The notes beneath the pieces are model-generated. The model was not told the origin of the DNA. It worked only from the letters and a program-made list of their open reading frames with translations, and ran no database searches. A program made the position numbers and the translations under genes. Below, in pieces: positions 24,601 to 36,151 of a stretch of 64,000 nt of DNA (its first letter is position 1; the number at the start of each line of letters is the position of its first letter). Source of the DNA: Hanleya hanleyi (lineage: Eukaryota; Mollusca; Polyplacophora; Lepidopleurida; Hanleyidae); assembly GCA_036873755.1 (NCBI GenBank), contig JAVTVY010037278.1, forward strand, positions 62,001-126,000. Reading direction: 5' to 3'.

Positions 24601-26390
24601 CTCGTCAAGGTAATGTTACTATCATGGTTAATCTCGTCAAGGTAATGTCACTATCATGGTTAATCTCGTCAAGGTAATGTTACTATCATGGTTAATCTCG
24701 TCAAGGTAATGTTACTATCATGGTTAATCTCGTCAAGGTAATGTTACTATCATGGTTAATCTCGTCAAGGTAATGTTACTATCATGGTTAATCTCGTCAA
24801 CGTAATGCTACTATCATGGTTAATCTCGTCAAGGTAATGTTACTATCATGGTTAATCTCGTCAACGTAATGTTACTATCATGGTTAATCTCGTCAACGTA
24901 ATGTTACTATCATGGTTAATCTCGTCAACGTAATGTTACTACCATTGTTAATCTAGCCAAGGTAATGTTACTATCATGGTTAATCTCGTCAAGGTAATGT
25001 TACTATCATGGTTAATCTCGTCAAGGTAATGTTACTATCATGGTTAATCTAGTCAACGTAATGTTACTATTATGGTTAATCTAGTAAAGGTAATGTTACT
25101 ATCACGGTTAATCTAGTCAAGGTAATGTTACTATCATGGTTAATCTCGTCAAGGTAATGTTGCTATAATGGTTAATCTAGTCAAGGTAATGTTACTATCA
25201 CGGTTAATCTCGTCAAGGTAATGTTGCTATAATGGTTAATCTCGTCAAGGTAATGTTGCTATCATGGTTAATCTCGTCAAGGTAATGTTACTATCATGGT
25301 TAATCTAGTCAAGGTAATGGTACTATCATGGTTAATCTCGTCAAGGTAATGTTACTATCATGGTTAATCTCGGCAAGGTAATGTTACTATCATGGTTAAT
25401 CTGGTCAAGGTAATGTTACTATCATGGTTAATCTAGTCAAGGTAATGTTACTATCATGGTTAATCTCGTCAAGGTAATGTTACTATCATGGTTAATCTCG
25501 TCAAGGTAATGTTACTATCATGGTTAATCTCGTCAAGGTAATGTTACTATCATGGTTAATCTAGTCAAGGTAATGTTACTATCATGGTTAATCTTGTCAA
25601 GGTAATGTTACTATCATGGTTAATCTAGTCAAGGTAATGTTACTATCATGGTTAATCTAGTCAAGGTAATGTTACTATTACGGTTAATCTAGTCAAGGTA
25701 ATGTTACTATCCTGGTTAATCTAGTCAGGGTAATGTTACTATCATGGTTAATCTTGTCAAGGTAATGTTACTATCATAGTTAATCTAGTCAAGGTAATGT
25801 TACTATCATTGTTAATCTAGTCAAGGTAATGTTACCATCATGGTTAATCTAGTCAAGGTAATGTTACTATCATGGTTAATCTCGTCAAGGTAATGTTACT
25901 ATCATGGTTAATCTCGTCAAGGTAATGTTACTATCATGGTTAATCTAGTCAAGGTAATGTTACTATCATGGTTAATCTAGTCAAGGTAATGTTACTATCA
26001 TGGTTAATCTACTCAAGGTAATGTTACTATCATGGTTAATCTAGTCAAGGTAATGTTACTATCATGGTTAATCTAGTCAAGGTAATGTTACTATCATGGT
26101 TAATCTAGTCAAGGTAATGTTACTATCATGGTTAATCTAGTCAAGGTAATGTTACTATCATGGTTAATCTCGTCAAGGTAATGTTACTATCATGGTTAAT
26201 CTAGTCAAGGTAATGTTACTATCATAGTTAATCTAGTCAAGGTAATGTTACTATCATTGTTAATCTAGTCAAGGTAATGTTACTATCATGGTTAATCTAG
26301 TCAAGGTACTGTTACTATCATGGTTAATCTAATCAAGGTGATGTTACTATCATGGTTAATCTAGTTAAGGTTATGATCGCACAATGGTTA
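21601..26390. repeat. 32-bp satellite, homogeneous block (~150 monomers)
   Basis: The monomer is GGTAATGTTACTATCATGGT followed by TAATCTAGTCAA, repeated exactly every 32 bp (for example CATGGTTAAT at 21661 and 21693). Sub-domains are visible: CTAGTCAAGG dominates 21.6-23.4 kb and 25.55-26.37 kb, while CTCGTCAAGG/CTCGTCAACG dominates 23.5-25.55 kb. The ATTACGG variant recurs at 21819, 22011, 22203 and 22299 (192, 192 and 96 bp), and again 320 bp later. This indicates a six-monomer higher-order unit. Occasional 1-5 bp deletions (for example near 22755) are the only phase breaks. No ORF crosses the block. Confidence 0.97.
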
Positions 26391-29315
26391 ATCTGGATAA
26401 CTCATGTTACCACCACGGTTAATCCAGATGATGTCATTTTACCACCTTGTTTAATCTAGACAACGTAATATTACTGCCATGATTAATCAAGACAGGGTAA
26501 TGTTATCGCCATGATTCATCTAAACAGGGTAATGTTATCGCAATGACCAACCTGAATAACTCATGTTACCACCACGGTTAATGTAGATGTTATCATATTA
26601 CGGTCGTAGTTAATCTAGGCAAGGCAGTGCTACCACCATGTTTAATCCAGATAAGATAATCTGATTACTGTGGATGATATCGTGTTACCATAATGGACCG
26701 TCTAGATAAGGACATGTCAATACCTTGGTCAGTTTGGAGTATGCCATGTCACCACCATGGGTAGTCAGTGCCAGGTCATGTTACTACCATAGTTAGTCTG
26801 GATCAGGTCATGTTACCACCGTGGTTAGTCTGGTTCAGGTCCTGTTACCACCCTGGTTAATCAGTGTCAGTTCATGTTGCCACCGTGGTTAGATTGGATC
26901 AGGTCATGTTACCACCATGGTTAGTCTGGATCAGGTCCTGTTACCACCCTGGTTAGTCAGTGTCAGTTCATGTTGCCACCGTTGTTAGTTTGGATCAGGT
27001 CCTGTTACCACCCTGGTTATTCAGTGCCAGTTCATGCTGCCGCCGTGGTTAGTTTGGATCAGGTCCTGTTACCACCCTGGTTAATCACAGTCAAGTATTG
27101 TTTTCACAATAGTCAATCTGGATGAAAACATGTTAACATCAGGGTCAGGACGTATTACCACCATGATTAGTCTGGATCAGGTCATGTTGCCACCATGGTT
27201 AGTCTGGATCAGGTCATGTTGCCACCGTGGTTGGTCAGTGTCAAGTCAGGTTACCACCAGTAGTAGTCCGGATAAAAACATGTTACCACCATGATTGGTC
27301 AGGTTGAGGACATGTTACCACCGTGGTTAATCTGGATCAGGTTATGTTACTGCCTTGGTTAGTCAGGGTCAGGTCATATATCCAACATGGTTATTCTGGA
27401 TCAGGTCTTGCTGCCACGATGGTTAGTCTGGATTAGGTCATGTTACTATCATGGTTAGTCAGTGTCAAGTCATGTTACCACCATGGTTAGTCTGGATCAG
27501 GTCATGCTACTACCATGGTTTATCAGGGTCAGGACATGTTACCACCATGATTACTCTGGATCAGGTCATGTTACCACCAGGATTACTCTGGATCAGGTCA
27601 TGTTCCCGCCATGATTTATCAGGGTCAGGATATATTACCACCATGATTACTCTGGATCAGGTCATGTTACCACTATAGTTAGCCTGGATCAGGTCATTCT
27701 ACCACCATGTTTAGTCAGTATCAGGCCATGTTCCCGCCATGATTTATCAGGGTCAGGATATATTACCACCATGATTACTCTGGATCAGGTCATGTTACCA
27801 CTATGGTTAGTCTGGATCAGGTCATGTTACCACCATGGTTAGCCTGGATCAGGTCATTCTACCACCATGTTTAGTCAGTATCAGGCCATGTTCCCGCCAT
27901 GATTTATCAGGGTCAGGATATATTACCACCATGATAACTCTGGATCAGGTCATGTTACCACTATGGTTAGTCTGGATCAGGTCATGTTACCACCATGGTT
28001 AGTCTGGATCAGGTCATGTTACCACTATAGTTAGCCTGGATCAGGTCATTCTACCACCATGTTTAGTCAGTATCAGGCCATGTTCCCGCCATGATTTATC
28101 AGGGTCAGGATATATTACCACCATGATTACTCTGGATCAGGTCATGTTACCACTATAGTTAGCCTGGATCAGGTCATTCTACCACCATGTTTAGTCAGTA
28201 TCAGGCCATGTTCCCGCCATGATTTATCAGGGTCAGGATATATTACCACCATGATTACTCTGGATCAGGTTATGTTACCACTATGGTTAGCCTGGATCAG
28301 GTCATTCTACCACCATGTTTAGTCAGTATCAGGCCATGTTCCCGCCATGATTTATCAGGGTCAGGACATGTTACCACCATGATTATTCTGGATCAGGTCA
28401 TGTTACCACTATGGTTAGCCTGGATCAGGTCATTCTATCACCATGTTTAGTCAGTATCAGGTCATGTTCCCGTCATGGTTTATCAGGGTCAGGATATATT
28501 ACCACCATGATTACTCTGGATCAGGTCATGTTACCACCATGGTTAGTCTGGATCAGGTCATGTTACCACCATGGTTAGTCTGGATCAGGTCATGTTACCA
28601 CGATGGTTAGTCTGGATCAGGTCATTCTACCACCATGATTATTCTGGATCAGGTCATGTTACCACCATGGTTAGTCTGGATCAGGTCATGTTACCACCAT
28701 GGTTAGTCTGGATCAGGTCATGTTACCACCATGGTTAGTCTGGATCAGGTCATTCTACCACCATGTTTAGTCAGTATCAGGTCATGTTACCACCATGGTT
28801 AGTCTGGATCAGGTCATGTTACCACCATGGTTAGCCTGGATCAGGTCATTCTACCACCATGTTTAGTCAGTATCAGGCCATGTTCCCGTCATGGTTTATC
28901 AGGGTCAGGATATATTACCGCCATGATTACTCTGGATTAGGTCATGTTACCACCATGGTTAGTCTGGATCAGGTCATGTTACCACCATGGTTAGTCTGGA
29001 TCAGGTCATTCTACCACCATGATTATTCTGGATCAGGTCATGTTACCACCATGATTACTCTGGATCAGGTCATGTTACCACCATGGTTAGCCTGGATCAG
29101 GTCATTCTACCACCATGATTATTCTGGATCAGGTCATGTTACCACCATGATTACTCTGGATCAGGTCATGTTACCACCATGGTTAGCCTGGATCAGGTCA
29201 TTCTACCACCATGTTTAGTCAGTATCAGGTCATGTTCCCGTCATGGTTTATCAGGGTCAGGATATATTACCACCATGATTACTCTGGATCAGGTCATGTT
29301 ACCACCATGGTTTTA
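26391..29315. repeat. 32-bp satellite, diverged block with 128-bp higher-order repeat
   Basis: It keeps the 32-bp period but the monomer is ATGGTTAGTCTGGATCAGGT followed by CATGTTACCACC. A marker variant, TTCCCGCC/TTCCCGTC, falls at 27603, 27731, 27891, 28083, 28211, 28339 and 28467. The spacings are 128, 160, 192, 128, 128 and 128 bp, that is four-, five- and six-monomer units made by unequal exchange. Divergence is highest at 26.4-27.4 kb. Open frames of 75 and 119 codons (27451, 28859) are three-monomer (96-bp) read-throughs, not proteins. Confidence 0.96.
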
Positions 29316-29405
29316 TGTATCAACTTTCCGTGACATAGATGTCTTTTTGCTATGATAAACCAAGGACTGTTGGAAGCGAATGAGTAAAAATGGACGAAAT
29401 GGATG

Positions 29406-29680
29406 AGACGATGATCAGGGTGAGACCGTGATCTGGGTGAGACCGTGACCCCGGTGAGACCGTGATCTGGGTGAGACCGTGATCTGGGTGAGACCGTGAC
29501 CCCGGTGAGACCGTGACCCCGGTGAGACCGTGATCTGGGTGAGACCGTGATCTGGGTGAGACCGTGATCCCGGTGAGACCGTGATCTGGGTGAGACCGTG
29601 ATCCGGGTGGGACCGTAATCCTGGTTAGACCGTGATCCCGGTGAGACCATTATCTAAGTGAGACCGTGATCCCGGTGAGA
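29406..29680. repeat. 17-bp minisatellite (about 16 units)
   Basis: The unit is GTGAGACCGTGATCTGG or GTGAGACCGTGACCCCG; GAGACC recurs at 29422, 29439 and 29456. It lies about 90 bp beyond the 32-bp satellite and has a different unit. The 118-codon minus-strand frame here is a by-product of the repeat. Confidence 0.95.
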
Positions 29681-31790
29681 TGCATTACGTTCCCAAATCC
29701 AGGAGAAAAGCGGATCGTGTATTTTCCTCAAATTCGTTTGTTTAACCGAGGATCAGAAAAAAAGAACACGATACACGCTTTTGTGTTGTGAAACCTCAAA
29801 TGTAAGGTAAACTAATAAAAGACGTATAAGTTGTACTTACGATACTGAATGCGACGCATCTTCATGGCGTGCATATTGCAATAAATGCTTGGAAGAGAAA
29901 GAAATATCTTTGTCATAAAAGAAAATTAGATTATTTTTATTACATTGATCATAGTAATCCGCAATTACATTTTCATTATATGTTTTTCCTGGTCTCTTAT
30001 TTAATTATTGCATTGTATACTGTATTGTCAATTTTATTATATATTTTGTTGGAAAGTCTAGATGCAATTAGATTTTCTATTTCACGCACAGTGCCTGTGT
30101 ACGCCTATACTTCCACGATTGTCAATCTGTCGTGTTTTTATGTGATGTTGCTGGGGCATGAGATGTGGGGCAGTAGACCAGAACGCTTTGTAACTTCCAC
30201 ACCAAATAGTTTTGTCTAACATGGTCTCGGAGTGTCGTAGCCATAGGGCGTGTAATCACTGTTTGGCGCCCACAGGGGAAAAGCGAAGGAATTTCAAGTA
30301 ACTTAAAATTGAGATATATTTGTATTTGTTTCCCCCCAATATTCCTAGTATTTGGATGGACTAAAAAATTGACGAAATATACTTGATTATTTATGTTTCG
30401 GAGGAATGACAAATATTCATTTATTGCAAATAATAGTTCACTCAAATCAGAAGTGAAGGGGGAGGGCGGGGGGGGGGGGGGCATTTCTTCTAGAATTTAC
30501 GTTGTGAACAAAATATTACATGAAAGTACAAACTATGTATCGGTATATATAACGCATGCATCTTCTGAAAGAAACAAAACTTTTTTATATACATTTATTT
30601 TCAAAATATTTCATGACTGCAGTCAGCATATGGAGATATATAGTAATATCTCTTGAAGATGTTCGGTGGTTACGGGTTGTATAATACTTTAGAGACGATA
30701 TCATGTATAATATATATGTATACCTAAAACCTGTTTTAGTAATTTTATTTTTCCTTTTGCCCTAGGCACAGTCATTGCACGTCGTCTTATGAAGCATATA
30801 TATCCACCTGTGTCTCTCGGGCTATGTGCAAGGCCGAGACGTACTGTACCAGGCGTGAAAAAACGTCCCGATATCACTACCAGTTATCTACTACCTCTTC
30901 CTATATATAAAGCTTCCGTAAAATACCGGGAGAGATAAAAACAATTATTACTGTTGAATGAATCTAATTAATCATAACTACTTGGATATATTCATTAATT
31001 TAATGTCAATTAACGTGAATTTATCAATCCGGACAGGTAACTTCGAGATAGGAAAATAGGGACATACAATCGAGTTGATCTCTGGAAGATTGTATCAGGA
31101 ATTTATTGAATTTGTATCATATAGATTACTTATTCTATTTCATTAATGATCTGGGGGTTCGTGATCTGTGTATAATCATGTTATAATACTGATGAAACGC
31201 TTTCGTTCAATCAGCAAATGGGAAAAAATTAAATTCCGAAGTTCAACTCAAGTTCTGACTGAACCCATTTCGTTTGCACTTTTAGTCGGCATGTGACAAT
31301 ATTACGATCGTTTTGCCCTCGTATACTGTTGGAGAATAATATAGATGGTAGTCATGCATACAGAAAGATACCAAACAAGAACAATTTTCACGGAAATTTG
31401 TGATGACATATCTTCATACCTTTCACAATCTGTTTGCACACTTAACCTTGATATGAAAGTTTATACGCAAACCTCTTACTTTCCTAAACGCCATCTGGGC
31501 TACCCAGTCAAAACAAATCTCGGCCGAGATTTGCCTGGGCTTGTTTGCGTCGGTATAGGACTATTCCCGGGGTTGGTTTGGATAAGGGGAAGAGTCGATT
31601 TACGTCTCAATAGTCGTGCTGCTTGAACTTTGTTTTGGCAGCTGACATCACCCACGCCGAGATCAAAGTTTTTTCTCTCCAGTTCGCTTGGTGTTTATCT
31701 CTCGCACACCGATTTCAATTGTCAGGTTCTGTATGCACCTAAGTCTCGGCAAGTAGTAGTAAAAGTGCAAATCCGGTCCCATTGACTTTT
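29681..31790. other. Unassigned DNA
   Basis: I recognise no gene. The longest frames (116 codons at 29869-30219 plus, 120 codons at 30122-30484 minus) overlap on opposite strands. The plus-strand one has a hydrophobic stretch (about residues 38-66) but no known family. There is a poly(G) tract near 30468-30480 and a 20-bp perfect palindrome, CAAATCTCGGCCGAGATTTG, at 31514-31533. Confidence 0.4.
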
Positions 31791-32076
31791 GAACAGAGTT
31801 ATCTCCCCTTCATGGGTCATAGGTCAAGTCCGATATAGTTCCGGCACTCTCGGTCATGTATTCTTCCGCGCTGATCGATGCGGCCACTTTCGCGGCGGTG
31901 ACAAGATCACAGTTCTACCTTCACAGACAAAGTGAACAGAGTTATCTCCCCTTCATGGGTCATAGGTCAAGTCCGATATAGTTCCGGCACTCTCGGTCAT
32001 GTATTCTTCCGCGCTGATCGATGCGGCCACTTTCGCGGCGGTGACAAGATCACAGTTCTACCTTCACAGACAAAGT
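31791..32076. repeat. Near-identical 143-bp tandem duplication
   Basis: The block starting GAACAGAGTTATCTCCCCTT at 31791 is repeated at 31934 with no difference I can see, ending ACCTTCACAGACAAAGT. Identity over 143 bp implies a very recent duplication or an assembly artefact. It contains GTTATCTCCCCTT, the inverse of the recurring GGGAGATAAC motif. Confidence 0.95.
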
Positions 32077-32589
32077 CTCTATTTCCTATGTACTATTATT
32101 AATAATAAAATGACCTTTAATAAATAGAATGAGAAAAAAGAAATAAAAATGAAAAAAATATTCAAGCATTTCTTAATAGGCAGAGTTACTTCCTCTTGTT
32201 TCCCGTTTAAAATACATTATGAAACAGGGGCTGGATCCAGTCTATGTCTTCCCGTGTGCATGCAAAATTAGGATTCTTGCAAAAAAATCCGGAAAAACGG
32301 ACTTAACAGGAAATGTCGCAAACATTTGGATGCCTTAATGGGGGCCGGAGGTCATGGTCACGTGACCCAATCGCATTTCTCCGCTGTGAGGCGGTCACCC
32401 CTTCCGCAGACAGAATTAGTCCTCAGGTCCTTCCATGTTAATTTTCTCTCTAGTCCCTTCCATGTTAATTTACTCCCCAGTCACTTCTATGCTAATTGAC
32501 CTATGCATATTATTACGGTACATGTCAGGACAAGTCAGAGCTTGTCTGGGCATTTCCGTGGCGTCATCATTTCGGGAGCAAACAAATAT
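32077..32589. other. Mostly unassigned; three-copy ~30-bp repeat at 32428-32500
   Basis: CCTTCCATGTTAATTTTCTC, CCTTCCATGTTAATTTACTC and ACTTCTATGCTAATTGACC are three consecutive diverged copies. No gene seen. Confidence 0.5.
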
Positions 32590-32933
32590 TGAATTGAATT
32601 GAATTGAATTCATTCTCCTTACTCAAGTACAGAGTATAGATATAACAATATCATATGTACAAACATGGCATGGAGGCGATTAAAGCAATAATATTAATAC
32701 TATCAGAGTCATGGACGAATTTAGAAATTCCAAATATAATTAAATACATACAAAATGTAATACATTTTTCTCATGCACTGTATGAGATACTTAGAGAACG
32801 CATGCATGGAGTTTACCTGTTTAATATATTTCACCTAACAAGATTATCAAAAAGGAATACCTGTGAGGAGAGTCAAAGACATTATATTTGATATAATAAA
32901 ATTAATATAAAAAATGACAAAAACATGACTTAA
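32590..32933 (-). mobile_element. LINE 3' UTR with pentanucleotide tail
   Basis: ATTGAATTGAATTGAATTGA (about 32588-32609) is a short tandem tail of the kind that ends many non-LTR elements; on the minus strand it reads TTCAA repeats. It lies downstream of the LINE C-terminal coding fragment ending at 32934, so I read 32.59-32.93 kb as that element's 3' UTR. The 78-codon plus-strand frame here is antisense to it and unsupported. Confidence 0.6.
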
Positions 32934-33226
32934 TTATTCTTTAAATGCTCCAGCTTCAGTAGTGTATTTCGCTAAAACGATAAGTTGTCTATTATGTGTA
33001 CAATCAAAATTTAGTAGTTTTGCAAACTTATGTTGAGAAATATACTTGGGTAGATACCGAGTTCGAAACTCCATTAAACTAGGACATCCCATTAAAAAGT
33101 GAAATTAACAGCACAGAATTTACAAAAAAGTTCAAGCAAAATATATGTATATCTACGCTTTTCTATAGGAAGTCTATGATTTGATAGCCTGAATTTACAC
33201 AAGACATTCCGGTAACACTCTGACAA
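32934..33226 (-). pseudogene. C-terminal fragment of a CR1/Jockey-like LINE ORF2
   Basis: The minus strand reads RNVLCKFRLSNHRLPIEKRR, then a cysteine pair CKFC, then (after a frameshift near 33103) HFLMGCPSLMEFRTRYLPKY, and ends ..LAKYTTEAGAFKE at the TAA at 32934-32936. The order (LCKFR..NH.LPIE, CxxC...H...C, F..R.R.LP.) is the zinc-knuckle tail seen in many endonuclease-type LINEs. The related layout in the 52.8-kb LINE is LCKLRTSSHDLQIEKGRF followed by CTLC...H...C. Reverse transcriptase and everything upstream are missing. Confidence 0.75.
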
Positions 33227-33349
33227 TCTCAGACGATATGTTCTCAACATGTTTTACTTTTTCAAAGTGTGTATAGGGTTCCGACGCAATCTCCAGCACT
33301 ATGTACAGCACAAGGGCAAGTGGGGCACCCTCATGGGGTGAAATCTTCA

Positions 33350-34132
33350 GGAAAGAGTGACTGTACTATCGAGTGTGGGTACTTGTTTTTTTCTGTCTTA
33401 CGCCGTGGAGTACGATGGGAGGGTTCTCGGGACCATTGGTTGACTTTCGTTGAAAAGTTCTGATGCACGTGTGCAGTGCGCAGACAGGTCTGGGTGTGGA
33501 TGGTTCGGGGACTAGGGGAGTGATCCATGGTCCAAATGAACCGTACAGGGTCTCATGTTAAAGCTGGCGTGAGGTAGGTGAGGAAAATTTCATTGTGGAG
33601 TATTGTATAGAGTGGGGACCTTTTTCTTCTGTCTCACGTTGTTAAGTACGATGGGAGAGGTATCGGGGTCATTGGTTGACTTTCGCTGAAAAGCTGAAGG
33701 CTTTTGGGAACTAGGACTCTCATCCTTGGACCAGATGGACCGTGTAAGGTGTAATTTTGAAGCTGTGAGGTAGATTCCGACTAGCGTGCTTTATATTGCA
33801 AGTCGCGTGATTCTGTACATGCGCAGACAAAAAAAAGCGTAGAAGAAGGGCATTTGAGGTGAAAGTTTTGAGGTAGTTGTGATCAGTTTTTCTGAGTAAT
33901 GGGTGCGAAACCTTGTTTTTTCGGTCTCACGTTGTAGAGTATGATGAGAGGGGTTTCCATAGAGGGGTTTGATAGAATTTCGTTGAACAGTTCTGACGCC
34001 CATGCGCACTCCTTAAGCAGGTCTGGGGTGGACGTTTTGGGGTTTAGCTCAGCCATCCTTGGCCCAAATGAGCTTTGTGGGGTCTCGCTCGTGGAGTCCG
34101 CGACTGGCGTAGTTTGTCCGACTGGACTGGTT
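33350..34132. repeat. Three tandem copies of a ~240-290 bp repeat
   Basis: TACGATGGGAG-type anchors lie at about 33407, 33646 and 33939 (with TATGATGAGAG). Each follows TTCTGTCTYACG and precedes ATTGGTTGACTTTCGYTGAA, a GCGCA-rich part, and CATCCTTGGNCCAAATG. Related copies occur at 6.45-6.80 kb and 35.08-35.23 kb. The overlapping 64-72 codon frames on both strands are unsupported. Confidence 0.75.
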
Positions 34133-34681
34133 GACCTGTATCTGTTCTCTTATGAATATGACTATATGCAGGCGCTTTCAAAAACCGATCCATTCAAAGC
34201 CCGCTCCTTCTCATTCACCAAACGCTATATAGACGATCTTCTCGCTGTGGATAATCGCTATATAAATGACGCAGTGAAGGATATATATCCACCTTCACTG
34301 GATTTGAAAGAAACTACAGATAGCCATACAGGCACATCATATTTAGATCTATATCTCTATAACAATGAAGCGGGCATTCTCTCTCGTCGACTCTATGACA
34401 AAAGAGATGATTGCAATTTCGACATCGTAAACTATCCCTTTCTGGATAGTAATATTCCAGTGGGACCTGCATATGGCGTATACATATCTCGCCTAGTAGC
34501 ATTTGCTAGATCCTGTGTTAAATGTGACGATTTTAATCAACGTCACAAAACATTGTTGCAGAAACTTATAAAACAGGGCTATTCCAACAAGCGCCTCCAC
34601 TCAAAGTTTCTCAAATTTGGCGATACATTTCGCATGCTGATAGCAAAATACGAGCGTAGCGTGCAAGATCTATGGGGCTAG
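34133..34681 (+). pseudogene. Truncated reverse transcriptase with YIDD box (probably Penelope-like)
   Basis: The open frame begins formally at 33941, but sequence resembling a reverse transcriptase starts near 34130 (DLYLFSYEYDYMQAL). It then gives RSFSFTKRYIDDLLAVDN with the catalytic YIDD at 34226-34237, IYPPSLDLKETTDS, SYLDLYL, DKRDDCNFDIVNYPFL, PAYGVYISRLVAFARSC and LLQKLIKQGYSNKRL, and ends at the TAG at 34679-34681. This is the palm end and thumb of an RT family that I know from uncharacterised animal ORFs and place tentatively with Penelope-like elements. The fingers, the first catalytic Asp and any GIY-YIG endonuclease are absent. The first roughly 63 codons come from the flanking repeat, not the element. 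Confidence 0.8.
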
Positions 34682-35075
34682 GGGCCGTATGAACTCATGT
34701 ACTTCAAGATCCTCATGATGTTCATATGGACAGTCGCAATGAAAGCGTGACTGAGATACATCATTCTCTAGATTACAACGACTTTACAACGATTATTATG
34801 GATTAAGAATACTGATCAGCGATACGGATTTTATATTTTTGAAAAATCATGATGTCTTGTCGGCATCATTGAAAACTGTTGACCGCTTCTCTCTTGCAGG
34901 AAACTAGCCTATGTTTATGTATACTATGATTGTCTTCTTGAATTTGGTGCTAATACTGTTATATGCAATGTGGATAGGTCTTTGGATTATGGACGTGGAT
35001 ATTCTTTAATGGACGACGGCTGAATTATGAATGACGGACTAGACGCTTAAAATTGTATTGGAAGTGTCGTCAATC
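34682..35075 (+). mobile_element. Probable 3' part of the YIDD element
   Basis: The 30 bases after the stop (GGGGCCGTATGAACTCATGT, then ACTTCAAGATCC) recur with small changes at 56945-56978, after a copy of the ORF end. They therefore belong to the element. The rest to about 35075 has no ORF, and its boundary is uncertain. Confidence 0.5.
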
Positions 35076-35079
35076 TGCC

Positions 35080-35230
35080 GAAAATTATAGCGGTGGGCCA
35101 TCCTTGATCCAAATGGGCCGTGCAGGGGGGGATCGTATTAGCGAATAGAGTCCGAGTCACTGGGGTTGATACGCGCTTGCGCTTACGCACTCATGGAGTA
35201 GTAAAGAAAGAGCAGTTTCCGAGATGTGCA
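35080..35230. repeat. Further copy of the 6.5/33.4-kb repeat family
   Basis: GGGCCATCCTTGATCCAAAT, GGGCCGTGCAGGGGGG and CGCACTCATGGAGTAGTAAA match motifs of the copies at 33.35-34.1 kb and 6.45-6.80 kb. The YIDD element lies between this copy and those to the left, so it may have inserted into the repeat cluster. Confidence 0.55.
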
Positions 35231-35669
35231 GGAGCGTGTTTAGGGAGATGGGGCCATGTTCGAGCAAGTGACTGAATGAGTGAATGAGATGAGAGAAATG
35301 ATAGAAGATCAACAATACCTATGCATATCATTGACATACAATTTATTACGTGCAATGTTATTCTGTACAGTTTAACTGATTGGTTACTGAGTATTCATTC
35401 AAAACAATCCTATCATTGTCGAGTGTTTCTTCAGCATATGGGAAAAGCACGAACTATATTTTTCACGGTATATGACTTTGAAATGAGTAGGCTCAACAAT
35501 TTTCCAATGAAATTTATACATTTCACGGTTAAGTTACGTGTACGGTATCTACATCTCAAACATCACATTGGAACATGGGTGCCGTTCCCGTCCACAATGC
35601 GAACACTTTTCTCAGAGGTCTTTCACAAGTCGAGTGCTCAAGCAGCATTTCGCATTGTCACCGCGAATT
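35231..35669. other. Unassigned DNA
   Basis: A 116-codon plus-strand frame at 35321-35671 has no domain I know. Nothing else recognised. Confidence 0.35.
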
Positions 35670-36151
35670 AAGTTTACAGCTATTACACTCTATAATGATG
35701 CATTTCGAAACCAAAATAAGTCAAAAATAACGGATTGAAGTTTTACAGGTTCATGACGCCAGCTCTCCGGAATTGGCAACATATCGGGGATCTCCAATGG
35801 CAGGTATCCCTGAGGACATGGACTCCACACACTCGACACGGGCTCGTAGTTTAATATAGGATATAACGTCTCGCCCAGCACTGAACGGAATCCATATTGG
35901 CAGCCATTTTGAAACTACTTTCAAGCAAACAACCTACTCACTGGACTGATACGCAGGCGCAAGCTGGCGTATTCTATCCGAGGACACAACCGCTGTCTGA
36001 TGTGTGGAGGCGGGCGAATCTGTCCCCTTCTAGCCCAGGACAGCCTCTTTACTCCAGATGACGTCAAGAATTTGTAAAACTTCAAGTCCGTTATCTCTGT
36101 TCTTATTTTGGTTTCGAACTACATCTGTTAGCGTGTAATAGCTGTAAACTT
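35670..36151. mobile_element. Foldback TIR element with ~100-bp arms (TA or ATT target)
   Basis: The left arm runs from AGTTTACAGCTATTACAC at 35671 through CGAAACCAAAATAAG, ATAACGGATTGAAGTTTTAC and CATGACGCCAG. The right arm, read on the minus strand from 36150, gives AGTTTACAGCTATTACAC, CGAAACCAAAATAAG, ATAACGGACTTGAAGTTTTAC and TTGACGTCATC. The ends abut TA on both sides (35669-35670 and 36151-36152), as for Tc1/mariner-type insertion. A 3-bp ATT duplication is the alternative. The 480-bp element has no transposase. Confidence 0.85.

Noticed and set aside
28859..29218. 119-codon repetitive frame
   Set aside because: It repeats every 32 codons, that is three 32-bp satellite monomers; a satellite by-product.
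21601..29315. CRISPR-like direct-repeat array
   Set aside because: Repeats are contiguous 32-bp monomers without unique spacers, in a eukaryotic repeat context.
29294..29650. 118-codon minus-strand frame with SPRSRSHPDHGLT repeats
   Set aside because: It is the 17-bp minisatellite in translation (17-codon period); no reason to think it is expressed.
29869..30219. Possible membrane-protein exon (116 codons with a hydrophobic stretch)
   Set aside because: AT-rich DNA often yields hydrophobic frames; it overlaps a frame on the other strand and has no known family.
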